NCBI GenBank assembly: GCA_947254465.1 | Contig: CAMYEU010000020.1 | Span: 1-14,702 of the forward strand | Reading direction: 5' to 3' | Length of the DNA stretch: 14,702 nucleotides | Origin: an uncultured Gemella sp. | GTDB lineage: Bacteria; Bacillota; Bacilli; Staphylococcales; Gemellaceae | Part shown: positions 1-7,268 of the stretch, piece after piece | Layout: every line of letters begins with the position of its first letter | Numbering within the stretch: the stretch's first letter is position 1 | The notes under the pieces: generated by a model | What the model saw: the letters and a program-made list of their open reading frames with translations, nothing else | What the model was told of the DNA's origin: nothing | The model's database searches: none | Position numbers and translations under genes: made by a program

Positions 1-43
1 TCCTGAGATGTCTCGTGGGCTCGGAGATGTGTATAAGAGACAG
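1..43 (+). other. Illumina Nextera i7 adapter / Tn5 mosaic end (artefact)
   Basis: Non-genomic sequence. Bases 25-43 are exactly the 19-bp Tn5 mosaic end used in Nextera libraries (AGATGTGTATAAGAGACAG), and 10-24 are the GTCTCGTGGGCTCGG part of the transposase read-2 adapter. Bases 2-9 (CCTGAGAT) sit where the i7 index belongs and match, from memory, index N715. Base 1 would be the last base of the P7 primer. The genome therefore starts at 44, and this end is the end of a contig from untrimmed reads. It is not a natural Tn5 insertion. Confidence 0.98.
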
Positions 44-73
44 CAATAAACGTAAACGCTCTTAAATATTCTC

Positions 74-1435
74 TTACTTCGTTATCTCTTCAATTATTGT
101 CTCTAACTTCATAGAACGGCTTGCTTTGAATAAGATTACTTCGTTTTTGTGTTTGTTATTTTTTAAATATTCACTAACTTCTGCTGTAGTAGGGAAGTGT
201 AGTGTTTTTATTTTGTCATTTTTTATTTGTTTAGTAATATTTTCTGCTAGTTCGCCAACACTGATTACTAAGTCGATATCGTTTGTGTTATCAGAAATAT
301 ATTCTCCAACTTCACCGTGATAGTTAACTTCGTTAGGGCCTAGTTCGAACATACTTCCTAATACAAGTGTTTTATAATCGAAGTCATCGTAACTACTTAC
401 TACATCAACACCAGCTTTCATAGAAGTAGGGCTAGCGTTATATGCATCGTTGATTATTAGTGAATCCTCTTTGTAAGGGATACTTTGTAGACGCATACCT
501 GTGATTTCCACAGTATTTTCAATAGCTTTACGGATTTCTTCGTTAGTTAATCCGATTTTACTCGCGATTGCTATTGCGAACATAATGTTATATAGATTAT
601 GTTTTCCTTTTAATTTAGTGAAGTATTGCTCGTCACTAATATTAAGTTTGAAATCGATTTTGTCACGTGTAATTGTGTAGTTTTCTAATATAATATCGTT
701 ATAGCTATTTTCACCACATGATGTTGCGTTGATATCTGAAGAATCTACTAATGTTTTTAGAAGAGCTTCATCTCCGTTATAGACGAAGTATCCGTCTTTT
801 TTCATACCATTAGTAATTTCAAATTTAGCCTTAGCAATTCCTTCACGTGATTTGAAGAATTCAATGTGACTTTCACCGATATTAGTAATTACAGTATAAT
901 CAGGTTCAACTAATTTAGATAGGAAGTCAAGCTGTCCAAAACCATCAGCACCCATTTCAAGAACTAATATTTCACTATCTTCAGGTGCAGCAAGAATAGT
1001 AATCGGCACACCAAGTTCGTTGTTAAAGTTTCCTTGTGTTTTGTGAACTTTATATTTTGTTGATAGTACACTAGTAATAATATCTTTTGTAGTTGTTTTA
1101 CCGTTACTACCTGTAATCGCGATAGTTTTGGCATTTAAACTTTCTAAATAGTGTTTCGCTAGAGTTTGAATTGCTTCGTAACTATCATTAACGTAGATAA
1201 TATTATTATCAGAAACAAAGTCGTCTTTTAAAGATAAACTTGCTGCAGCACCTTTTTCAAATGCACTTTCTATATAGTTGTGTCCATCTACATTTTCACC
1301 TAAGAATGGGATAAATAAGTCACCTTGTTTTACTTTTCTACTATCAATTGCGATACCAGTAATCTCAACATCACTAGTAATATTCACTTTTTTTGCATTT
1401 AATATTTTTTCTAAATCTGTTACTAAATATTTCAT
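74..1435 (-). CDS. murF: UDP-N-acetylmuramoyl-tripeptide--D-alanyl-D-alanine ligase (MurF)
   Basis: Cytoplasmic ATP-dependent ligase that adds the D-Ala-D-Ala dipeptide made by Ddl to UDP-MurNAc-tripeptide, the last cytoplasmic step of stem-peptide assembly. The 453 residues are a usual length for MurF. Visible are the N-terminal substrate-binding segment DSRKVKQGDLF (31-41), the Mur-ligase P-loop GSNGKTTTKD (109-118), QGNFNNELGVP (134-144), EMGADGFGQL (160-169), TNIGESH (184-190), GKHNLYN (277-283), DAYNASPTSM (330-339, typical of MurF) and KASRSMKLE (437-445). The ATG lies 8 nt after the ddl stop, and its AGGAT ribosome site overlaps the end of ddl, so ddl-murF is one operon with coupled translation. 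The stop is 30 nt from the adapter junction, so nothing further downstream in the operon can be seen. No key motif is missing. Confidence 0.97.
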   Translation of the reverse strand: MKYLVTDLEKILNAKKVNITSDVEITGIAIDSRKVKQGDLFIPFLGENVDGHNYIESAFEKGAAASLSLKDDFVSDNNIIYVNDSYEAIQTLAKHYLESLNAKTIAITGSNGKTTTKDIITSVLSTKYKVHKTQGNFNNELGVPITILAAPEDSEILVLEMGADGFGQLDFLSKLVEPDYTVITNIGESHIEFFKSREGIAKAKFEITNGMKKDGYFVYNGDEALLKTLVDSSDINATSCGENSYNDIILENYTITRDKIDFKLNISDEQYFTKLKGKHNLYNIMFAIAIASKIGLTNEEIRKAIENTVEITGMRLQSIPYKEDSLIINDAYNASPTSMKAGVDVVSSYDDFDYKTLVLGSMFELGPNEVNYHGEVGEYISDNTNDIDLVISVGELAENITKQIKNDKIKTLHFPTTAEVSEYLKNNKHKNEVILFKASRSMKLETIIEEITK

Positions 1436-1443
1436 GTCTTATC

Positions 1444-2511
1444 CTATTCTTCAGTTAATAAGTTTTTACGATCTTCGTAACGCTCTATAGCTAGTGCGAA
1501 TAGTTCTTCGATAATTTCTGAGTAACTTACATTCATGTTTGCCCATAGAGAAGGGAACATTGAGAATGGAGTAAATCCAGGCATTGTGTTTACTTCATTG
1601 ATGAAGATTTCTCCTTCTTTAGTGTAGAAGAAGTCAGCACGAACTAATCCAGAACCACTGATTGCGCGGAATGCTGTTGCTGCCATTTCTCTAAATTTAG
1701 GATATAGAGTAGTATCGATTGGAGCTGGGATATCCATACGAGATTGTCCATCTGTGTACTTAGTTTCATAATCGTAGAAATCAGTAGTAGAGATATTTAC
1801 GATTTCACCTGGATCTGTAGTTTTAACTTCGTTGTAACCAAGAACGGCAACTTCGATTTCCTTAGCACCAACAGCACCTTGTTCAACAACGATTTTTTTA
1901 TCGAATTTAAGAGCTTCTTCGATACCTTTTACTAATTCAGCTTCATCGTTACAACGGCTAATACCAACTGAAGAACCTAAGTTCGCAGGTTTAACGAACA
2001 CAGGATATTTAAGATTTTCATTGATTTCATAGATAAGAGCTTCTTTTTTATTTTTCCAAGTATATTCGATAAAGTGAACGTATGGAAGTTGTGGAAGGTC
2101 ATAAGCAGCGAATAATTGTTTCATAATTACTTTATCCATACCGGCTGCACTTGAAAGTACGTTGTTACCAACATATGCGATGTCCATAATTTCTAGTAAA
2201 CCTTGAATTGTTCCGTCTTCACCGTTTGGTCCATGAAGAACAGGGAAGACGATATCGAATTTACGGCCATCTTCAAATAATAATCCACTGATATCATTGT
2301 CAAAGTTAGAAAAAACTAAATCATGTTGATCAGTTACTTCTGATGTAATTTTTTCACCACGTGCCCAGTTACCTTCTAATGATATAAAGATAGGGAATAC
2401 GTTGTATTTTTCTTTGTCTATTGCATTAATAATTGATTTCGCTGTTAAAAGTGATACTGAGTGTTCCGCACTTTTACCACCGTATACAATTCCAATATTT
2501 TGTTTTGTCAT
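1444..2511 (-). CDS. ddl: D-alanine--D-alanine ligase
   Basis: Joins two D-alanines using ATP in the cytosol; the dipeptide is the substrate of MurF, encoded next. The 355 residues match the family. The N-terminal domain has GGKSAEHSVS (11-20; E16 and S20 correspond to the family's first D-Ala site) and HGPNGEDG (93-100). The ATP-grasp part has KPANLGSSVGIS (174-185), the omega-loop segment with K251-Y252, RADFF (291-295) and the Mg-binding INEVNTMPG (304-312). The Tyr after Lys in the omega loop is the form seen in D-Ala-D-Ala ligases; D-Ala-D-Lac ligases of intrinsically vancomycin-resistant genera carry Phe there, so normal D-Ala-D-Ala termini are expected (inference). The ATG is preceded by TTAGGAG at good spacing. 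It is the first gene of the ddl-murF operon. Confidence 0.97.
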   Translation of the reverse strand: MTKQNIGIVYGGKSAEHSVSLLTAKSIINAIDKEKYNVFPIFISLEGNWARGEKITSEVTDQHDLVFSNFDNDISGLLFEDGRKFDIVFPVLHGPNGEDGTIQGLLEIMDIAYVGNNVLSSAAGMDKVIMKQLFAAYDLPQLPYVHFIEYTWKNKKEALIYEINENLKYPVFVKPANLGSSVGISRCNDEAELVKGIEEALKFDKKIVVEQGAVGAKEIEVAVLGYNEVKTTDPGEIVNISTTDFYDYETKYTDGQSRMDIPAPIDTTLYPKFREMAATAFRAISGSGLVRADFFYTKEGEIFINEVNTMPGFTPFSMFPSLWANMNVSYSEIIEELFALAIERYEDRKNLLTEE

Positions 2512-2638
2512 GTTTAAATCTCCTAAGAAATAAAAATTGTTTTTATTTTTAATTATAATGTATAAATTTCAATATACATTTATTTTAATTTAGTTATGAT
2601 CGGAATTTATTGAATACGATACAAAACTAATATACCTT

Positions 2639-2647
2639 ATTATATCA
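2639..2647 (-). promoter_or_regulatory. Putative extended -10 promoter for ddl-murF
   Basis: On the minus strand the sequence reads TGATATAAT, a perfect TGn-TATAAT extended -10. The -35 region (about 2661-2666, TTCTAC) is poor, as is common for extended -10 promoters. It would give a leader of roughly 120 nt before ddl. A second TATAAT at 2552-2557 is closer to the gene but has neither the TG extension nor a -35. Confidence 0.45.
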
Positions 2648-2717
2648 CAAAAAATTAAAAGTAGAATAAATTTGTAAGCTTTAATAGAAGAAATTTTATT
2701 TAAAAATAAAATGTATT

Positions 2718-2771
2718 GAAAAAATATAAAAGCAACTGGTTATTATGAGTCAAAATAACGTAGTTGCTTTT
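2718..2771 (-). terminator. Rho-independent terminator of uvrB
   Basis: Perfect 10-bp arms AAAAGCAACT (2728-2737) and AGTTGCTTTT (2762-2771), continued by a partly paired inner stem (GGTTATT with AATAACG). On the minus strand the hairpin is followed by a U-rich run (TTTTATATTTTTT). It lies 13 nt past the uvrB stop and separates uvrB from ddl. Confidence 0.85.
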
Positions 2772-2784
2772 ATGAATTTATAAG

Positions 2785-4782
2785 CTATAATTTATATTTT
2801 TCTTTTAGTTCTGCGATAGTATCACGTAGTTTTGCAGCTTGTTCGAATTCGAATTTTTCTGCAGCAGCAAACATTTGTTGTTCTAATTCTGCTAAATGTT
2901 CCTCGATATTATCATCATTGATATTTGCAGTTTCTCCAATTTCAACAATATCGTCATCAATCACTTCTTTCTTAGCACTGATAGAATCACGAATATCTTT
3001 AATAATTGTTTGTGGGGTAATACCGTGTTCCTCGTTATATGCCATTTGAATTTCACGACGACGGTTTGTTTCATCAATCGCTTTTTTCATACTTCGAGTA
3101 ATGTTATCTGCATACATTATTACACGTCCATTTGCATTACGTGCGGCACGCCCGATAGTTTGAAGCAATGCTTTATCTCCACGTAAAAATCCTTCTTTAT
3201 CAGCATCCAAAATAGCGACAAGTGATACTTCTGGAATATCTAGACCTTCACGTAGTAAGTTAATACCTATAAGAATATCGAATTTACCAAGGCGAAGATT
3301 TCTAATTATTTCGGTACGTTCTAATGTTTTAATATCAGAGTGTAGATACTCTACTTTTAAACCATTTTCTTTCAGATAAGCTGTCAGAGATTCTGCCATT
3401 TTCTTCGTTAGAGTAGTGATTAGTACACGTTCTCCTTTAGCTATAATCTTCTCGGCTTCTTTTGTAATATCGAAGACTTGATCGCTAACTGGTCGAATAT
3501 CGATAATTGGATCTAGTAGTCCTGTAGGACGAATGATTTGTTCAGTAATTTTTGTACTGTTCTCTAATTCGAAGTCCCCCGGTGTCGCTGATACGAAAAT
3601 AGCTTGATTAAGTTTTTTCTCGAATTCTTCGAAGTTTAATGGACGGTTATCCAAAGCAGTCGGTAATCTGAATCCATAGTCAACAAGCACTTGTTTACGG
3701 GCTCTGTCACCGTTAAACATACCACGAACCTGAGGGAGAGTAACGTGCGATTCATCAACTACAAGTAACCAATCATCTGGGAAGTAATCTAGTAGTGTAT
3801 ATGGAGTACTACCGGGTTCACGAAGAGTAAGGTGAAGAGAGTAGTTCTCTATCCCTGAACAAAATCCCATTTCTTCCATCATTTCAAGGTCATAGTTAGT
3901 ACGTTGTTCAAGACGTTGTGCTTCTAAAAGTTTGTTTTCCATGTTTAGAACTTTAAGTCTTTCTTCTAGTTCAGCTCGTATTCTCTTAATAGCTTCTTTA
4001 GTTTTTTCATCACCAGCAACGAAGTGACTGGCAGGATATATTGCGATATGTTCAAGTTCACTTAGTACTTCACCAGTTAGTGGATTAATCTCACGAATAC
4101 GATCGATTTCATCTCCAAACATTTCTATACGAACAGAGTTTTCACTACGAGATGCTGGGAAAATCTCGATTACATCACCGCGTACTCTAAAATTACCACG
4201 AGTAAATTCAATATCATTTCGCATATATTGAATGCTGATTAGTTTTTCCATTATTTTATTACGATTAATTTCATCACCAACACGTAATGATAGTACTAGT
4301 GATGAATATTCTTCTGGCGAACCAAGACCATATATACAGCTGACACTCGATACAATAATAACGTCATCACGATCGAATAATGACGATGTTGCACTGTGGC
4401 GTAGTTTATCAATTTCATCATTCACAGATGAATCTTTTTCTATATATGTATCTGTTGATGGAACATATGCCTCGGGTTGGAAGTAATCATAGTATGAAAC
4501 GAAGTACTCAACTCGGTTATTCGGGAAAAATTCCTTAAGTTCGTTGTATAATTGTCCGGCTAATGTCTTATTATGAGCCAGAACCAACGTAGGTTTTCCT
4601 ACATTTTTTACTATATTAGCTATTGTAAATGTCTTACCAGTACCAGTAGCACCAAGTAATGTTTGATATTTTTCTCCGTTATTTAAACCTTCTGTAAGTT
4701 CGGCAATCGCATTAATCTGATCACCTTTAGGATCATACTTACTCTGAAGATCAAAATCAACATGTAATCTATTAATTTCCAA
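2785..4782 (-). CDS. uvrB: UvrABC excinuclease subunit B
   Basis: DNA-damage recognition helicase of nucleotide excision repair; it is loaded by UvrA and then recruits UvrC. With the start chosen here it has 665 residues, the normal size. Numbered from that start: Walker A GATGTGKT (44-51), the DNA-clamping beta-hairpin region YYDYFQPEAYVPS (97-109), Walker B DESH (343-346), SATPG (398-402), helicase motifs LLREGLD (509-515) and QTIGRAARN (541-549), and a C-terminal UVR coiled-coil motif (about 626-661) for UvrC contact. The start is called as TTG at 4780-4782 because AAGGAG lies exactly 8 nt upstream. An in-frame GTG at 4789-4791 overlaps that ribosome site and would add only 3 residues. No uvrA lies next to it, although many Firmicutes keep uvrB-uvrA together. 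It appears to be monocistronic. Confidence 0.96.
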   Translation of the reverse strand: MEINRLHVDFDLQSKYDPKGDQINAIAELTEGLNNGEKYQTLLGATGTGKTFTIANIVKNVGKPTLVLAHNKTLAGQLYNELKEFFPNNRVEYFVSYYDYFQPEAYVPSTDTYIEKDSSVNDEIDKLRHSATSSLFDRDDVIIVSSVSCIYGLGSPEEYSSLVLSLRVGDEINRNKIMEKLISIQYMRNDIEFTRGNFRVRGDVIEIFPASRSENSVRIEMFGDEIDRIREINPLTGEVLSELEHIAIYPASHFVAGDEKTKEAIKRIRAELEERLKVLNMENKLLEAQRLEQRTNYDLEMMEEMGFCSGIENYSLHLTLREPGSTPYTLLDYFPDDWLLVVDESHVTLPQVRGMFNGDRARKQVLVDYGFRLPTALDNRPLNFEEFEKKLNQAIFVSATPGDFELENSTKITEQIIRPTGLLDPIIDIRPVSDQVFDITKEAEKIIAKGERVLITTLTKKMAESLTAYLKENGLKVEYLHSDIKTLERTEIIRNLRLGKFDILIGINLLREGLDIPEVSLVAILDADKEGFLRGDKALLQTIGRAARNANGRVIMYADNITRSMKKAIDETNRRREIQMAYNEEHGITPQTIIKDIRDSISAKKEVIDDDIVEIGETANINDDNIEEHLAELEQQMFAAAEKFEFEQAAKLRDTIAELKEKYKL

Positions 4783-4790
4783 AAAATCCA

Positions 4791-4796
4791 CTCCTT
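4791..4796 (-). promoter_or_regulatory. Shine-Dalgarno AAGGAG that fixes the uvrB TTG start
   Basis: The minus strand reads AAGGAG, then 8 nt (TGGATTTT), then TTG. The alternative GTG shares its first base with the last G of this site, leaving no spacing, so it is unlikely to be used. No ATG is available in frame in this region. Confidence 0.8.
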
Positions 4797-4809
4797 ATTT
4801 AGCTTGTTC

Positions 4810-4843
4810 TGTGAGTTAATAGTACAAAATAAAATAACTCACA
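4810..4843. repeat. 9+9 bp perfect dyad in the uvrB leader
   Basis: TGTGAGTTA (4810-4818) and TAACTCACA (4835-4843) are perfect inverted arms around a 16-nt AT-rich spacer. They start about 14 nt upstream of the uvrB ribosome site and lie downstream of the putative uvrB -10. The dyad could be an operator or an mRNA hairpin; no U-run follows, so it is not a terminator. It does not match the Gram-positive LexA box (GAAC-N4-GTTC). Confidence 0.6.
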
Positions 4844-4872
4844 CAAAAGGTTAATTAATTCTTTCATTAAAT

Positions 4873-4878
4873 ATTATA
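4873..4878 (-). promoter_or_regulatory. Putative -10 box for uvrB
   Basis: Perfect TATAAT on the minus strand, about 90 nt before the TTG start. The -35 position (about 4896-4901, TTTCCC) matches weakly. In such AT-rich DNA this is a modest call. Confidence 0.4.
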
Positions 4879-4997
4879 ATATAGAAAGAAAAATAGGGAA
4901 AGTGAAAGAAATTATTTAATATTTACTAATTTGTGTTTATGAAGTTGATAATAATTTATAAAACATCATATTTTGTATATTTCTACTATATTTCATT

Positions 4998-5025
4998 TTG
5001 TTTTTTTCAGTGTATATGTTAAGAT
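4998..5025 (+). promoter_or_regulatory. Putative promoter for the RluD-type synthase gene
   Basis: TTGTTT (4998-5003), a 16-nt spacer, and TAAGAT (5020-5025) with an upstream TG, giving TGTTAAGAT as an extended -10. It lies about 30 nt before a strong AAAGGAGG site and the ATG at 5053. The -35 matches 3 of 6 positions and the -10 matches 4 of 6. Confidence 0.35.
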
Positions 5026-5052
5026 AGTATAGTATGAAAAAAGGAGGAAGTA

Positions 5053-5952
5053 ATGGATACACAAAAAATTATATATACTTCACCGAAAAGTGAGAGAATT
5101 GATAAATTTTTACAACAAGAATTAACAGATGTTTCTAGAACAAATATCCAGAACTTGATTTCTGAAGGTTATATTAAAGTAGATGGGAATAATATTAAAA
5201 CTAACTATAAGTTAAAAGAAGGTAATGTTATTACTATCGATTATAAAGAACCTGAAGAGTTAGACGTTGTAAAACAAGATATCCCAGTGGATATTGTCTA
5301 TGAAGATAATGATTTAATCATTGTAAATAAAGCTAAAGGTATGGTTGTTCACCCATCTGTAGGTCATAAAGATGGAACATTAGTTAATGCTTTATTATTC
5401 CACAGTGAACTTTCAAGTATTAATGGTACTATCAGACCTGGTATTGTTCACAGAATCGATAAAGATACATCAGGATTATTAATCGTTGCAAAAAATGATA
5501 AAGCGCATGTTAAATTATCAGAAATGATTGCGAACAAAGATGTTAAGAGAAAATATTACGCTTTAGTACACGGAAGTATTAAGCACGACTATGGAACTAT
5601 CGATGCACCAATCGCTCGTAATCCGAAAGAACGTAAAGAAATGGCTATTATCGATGAAGGGAAACCCTCTATTACACACTTTAAAGTTGTAGACAGATTT
5701 GAAAAATATACACTTATCGAATGTGAATTAGAGACTGGACGTACTCACCAAATTAGGGTGCATATGAAATACATTAATCACCCATTAGTAGGGGACCCAG
5801 TATACGGTCCAAGAAAAACTTTAAATACAAATGGACAAGCACTTCATTCGAAAAGTATCGAATTCAATCACCCGATTACAGGTGAACACCTATACTTTGA
5901 AACAGAAATTCCAGAGTATATGGTTGAAACAATGTCTAAATTAGATAAATAG
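5053..5952 (+). CDS. rluD: RluA/RluD-family 23S rRNA pseudouridine synthase
   Basis: Converts uridines to pseudouridine in RNA. By family, the long-subunit RluD type modifies 23S rRNA, but the exact target cannot be read from the sequence. An N-terminal S4 RNA-binding domain (about 13-65, RIDKFLQQEL onward) is followed by the catalytic domain with HRIDKDTSG (133-141). Asp136 is the expected catalytic nucleophile. LETGRTHQIRVHM (226-238) is the conserved C-terminal signature. The length of 299 residues is typical. The start is well supported by AAAGGAGG 5 nt before the ATG. In many Firmicutes this paralogue follows lspA. Here it stands alone, transcribed away from uvrB and closed by a long hairpin. 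RluB/E/F-type enzymes are excluded by the HRID.DTSG motif and size. Confidence 0.93.
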   Translation: MDTQKIIYTSPKSERIDKFLQQELTDVSRTNIQNLISEGYIKVDGNNIKTNYKLKEGNVITIDYKEPEELDVVKQDIPVDIVYEDNDLIIVNKAKGMVVHPSVGHKDGTLVNALLFHSELSSINGTIRPGIVHRIDKDTSGLLIVAKNDKAHVKLSEMIANKDVKRKYYALVHGSIKHDYGTIDAPIARNPKERKEMAIIDEGKPSITHFKVVDRFEKYTLIECELETGRTHQIRVHMKYINHPLVGDPVYGPRKTLNTNGQALHSKSIEFNHPITGEHLYFETEIPEYMVETMSKLDK

Positions 5953-5961
5953 AATATTTTT

Positions 5962-6015
5962 AATATATCACTTCAAATGTTAGTAGTAAATACTAACTTT
6001 GGGGTGATATATTTT
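5962..6015 (+). terminator. Long hairpin downstream of rluD, probable terminator
   Basis: A nearly continuous 23-bp stem: AATATATCACTTCAAA (5962-5977) pairs with TTTGGGGTGATATATT (5998-6013) using two G-U pairs; after one bulged T an inner stem GTTAGTA / TACTAAC closes a 5-nt loop. Only four T's (6012-6015) end the stem and an A-run follows, so the U-tract is weak for a classical terminator. Confidence 0.6.
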
Positions 6016-6148
6016 AAAAAAAGAGTCTGTATTAGTATAGAATTGAGATACAAAAAATATTTTTTGAAAAATTAAATAAATAAAAATTTTATAAAAAATA
6101 AGAACTTAATTGTAGAATTAAATGCTAAGATAACTATTATATTAAATA

Positions 6149-6162
6149 TGTATACGTTATCA
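6149..6162 (+). promoter_or_regulatory. Candidate catabolite-response (cre-like) site
   Basis: TGTATACGTTATCA fits the degenerate CcpA consensus TGWNANCGNTNWCA at all fixed positions except position 5 (T instead of A). It lies about 120 bp upstream of the fba -10 box. CcpA control of glycolytic genes is known in Firmicutes; its action here is inference. Confidence 0.35.
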
Positions 6163-6278
6163 CGGAAACCTTGTAACAGCAAAGAATAGAGAAATTAATA
6201 TATTAAAATTTTGTTAATAACATACATAATTGAAAATTATTAAATAAAATAGTTTATTTTTTCTAAAAAGTGTAGTAT

Positions 6279-6284
6279 TATAAT
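6279..6284 (+). promoter_or_regulatory. -10 box for fba
   Basis: Perfect TATAAT about 36 nt before the fba ATG, with T/A-rich DNA upstream but no clear -35 at the usual spacing. This placement gives a leader of about 30 nt. Confidence 0.5.
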
Positions 6285-6320
6285 ATATATATTAGTAGTT
6301 ATTTAAGGAGGACAAATAAC

Positions 6321-7187
6321 ATGGTATTAGTACCAGCAAAAGACATGCTTGTAAAAGCAAGAAAAGAAGGATATGCAGTAGGGCATTTCAACATCAATAA
6401 CTTAGAATGGACAAAAGCTATTTTAGAAGCTTGTGAAGAAGCAAAAAGTCCAGTTATCTTAGGTGTAAGTGAAGGAGCAGTTAAATACATGACTGGTTTC
6501 AGAACTGTTGCAGCTATGGTAGAAGCTATGGTTGAAGAAATGAAAATCACAGTTCCTGTTGCATTACACTTAGACCACGGTTCATACGAAGGAACTCAAA
6601 AAGCTATCGAAGCTGGATTTAGCTCAGTAATGTTCGACGGATCTCACTATCCATTCGAAGAAAACATTGCTAAATCTAAAGAAATGATCGCTTTAGCTCA
6701 CTCTAAAGGATTATCTATCGAGTGTGAAGTTGGTTCAATCGGTGGAGAAGAAGATGGAGTTATCGGTTCTGGTGAATTAGCTGATCCAAACGAATGTAAA
6801 ACAATGGCTGACTTAGGAATTGACTTCCTAGCTGCAGGTATTGGTAACATCCACGGTAAATACCCAGAAAACTGGGCTGGATTAAGCTTTGAAACATTAG
6901 AAAAAATTTCTAACATCACAGGTGGAATTCCATTAGTATTACACGGTGGTTCAGGTATCCCAACTGACCAAATCCAAAAAGCTATCTCTCTAGGAGTATC
7001 TAAAGTTAACGTTAACACTGAATGTCAATTAGCGTTCGCTGATGCTACACGTAAATACATTGAAGAAGGTGGAGATCAAAAACCTAAAGGTTTCGACCCT
7101 CGTAAATTATTAAACCCTGGATTTGAAGCTATTAAAGCTATGGTTCACGAAAAAATCGATATCTTCGGTTCAAGAAACAAAGCATAA
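6321..7187 (+). CDS. fba: Class II fructose-1,6-bisphosphate aldolase
   Basis: Zinc-dependent cleavage of fructose-1,6-bisphosphate to DHAP and glyceraldehyde-3-phosphate in glycolysis, and the reverse reaction in gluconeogenesis. Its 288 residues match the FbaA type of Bacillus and Staphylococcus. Visible motifs are LDHGS (84-88; D85 catalytic, H86 zinc ligand), the IECEVGSIGGEEDG loop (133-146), NIHGKY (176-181; H178 zinc ligand), LVLHGGSGIP (205-214; H208 zinc ligand) and NVNTE (230-234, substrate phosphate site). The related tagatose-bisphosphate aldolases share these motifs, but the overall sequence and solitary context favour Fba. Codon use looks biased to a few codons, as in a highly expressed gene. 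AAGGAGG sits 9 nt before the ATG. It has its own terminator, so it is monocistronic. Confidence 0.95.
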   Translation: MVLVPAKDMLVKARKEGYAVGHFNINNLEWTKAILEACEEAKSPVILGVSEGAVKYMTGFRTVAAMVEAMVEEMKITVPVALHLDHGSYEGTQKAIEAGFSSVMFDGSHYPFEENIAKSKEMIALAHSKGLSIECEVGSIGGEEDGVIGSGELADPNECKTMADLGIDFLAAGIGNIHGKYPENWAGLSFETLEKISNITGGIPLVLHGGSGIPTDQIQKAISLGVSKVNVNTECQLAFADATRKYIEEGGDQKPKGFDPRKLLNPGFEAIKAMVHEKIDIFGSRNKA

Positions 7188-7205
7188 TAACTACGCAATT
7201 TTATA

Positions 7206-7240
7206 AAAAGGCTCATGCTTTGCATGGGTCTTTTGTTTTT
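7206..7240 (+). terminator. Rho-independent terminator of fba
   Basis: Arms AAAAGGCTCATG (7206-7217) and CATGGGTCTTTT (7223-7234) form a 12-bp stem with two G-U pairs and a 5-nt loop, followed by TTTTGTTTTT. It lies 19 nt past the fba stop. Confidence 0.9.
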
Positions 7241-7247
7241 ATATATT
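7220..7247 (+). promoter_or_regulatory. Possible promoter for the M42 peptidase, inside the fba terminator
   Basis: TTGCAT (7220-7225), a 16-nt spacer, then TATATT (7242-7247). The -35 would lie in the loop and 3' arm of the terminator. Only 81 bp separate the two genes and no better promoter is visible, so the peptidase depends on this or on read-through. Confidence 0.25.
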
Positions 7248-7268
7248 TAATAGTAAAGGAGCATTCCT

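Larger units (their letters stand above)
6014..6320. other. Long AT-rich region upstream of fba
   Basis: No credible ORF. It contains a 16-bp perfect A/T palindrome (6051-6066, CAAAAAAT-ATTTTTTG), a cre-like site (6149-6162) with a slightly more GC-rich patch just after it (about 6161-6181), and the fba -10 and ribosome site at its right end. No riboswitch, T-box or tRNA consensus was recognised here. Confidence 0.6.

Noticed and set aside
1..43. Natural Tn5/IS50 end
   Set aside because: The engineered mosaic end is fused to the Illumina adapter and index sequence, so it comes from library preparation.
2896..3186. 96-codon open frame on the plus strand opposite uvrB
   Set aside because: Lies wholly inside uvrB, has no ribosome site, and its His/Ile/Cys/Phe-rich translation is typical of an antisense shadow.
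4783..4860. LexA (SOS) box expected upstream of uvrB
   Set aside because: No GAAC-N4-GTTC or close variant is present; the AGAACA at about 4806-4811 on the minus strand has no matching second half.
6051..6066. 16-bp perfect palindrome upstream of fba
   Set aside because: It is almost only A and T, with a single C-G pair; such palindromes arise easily in this composition, and it lies far from both genes.
6698..7018. 106-codon open frame on the minus strand opposite fba
   Set aside because: It is antisense to a clear, highly expressed aldolase gene, has no ribosome site, and its translation has no recognisable domain. It is a shadow of biased codon use.
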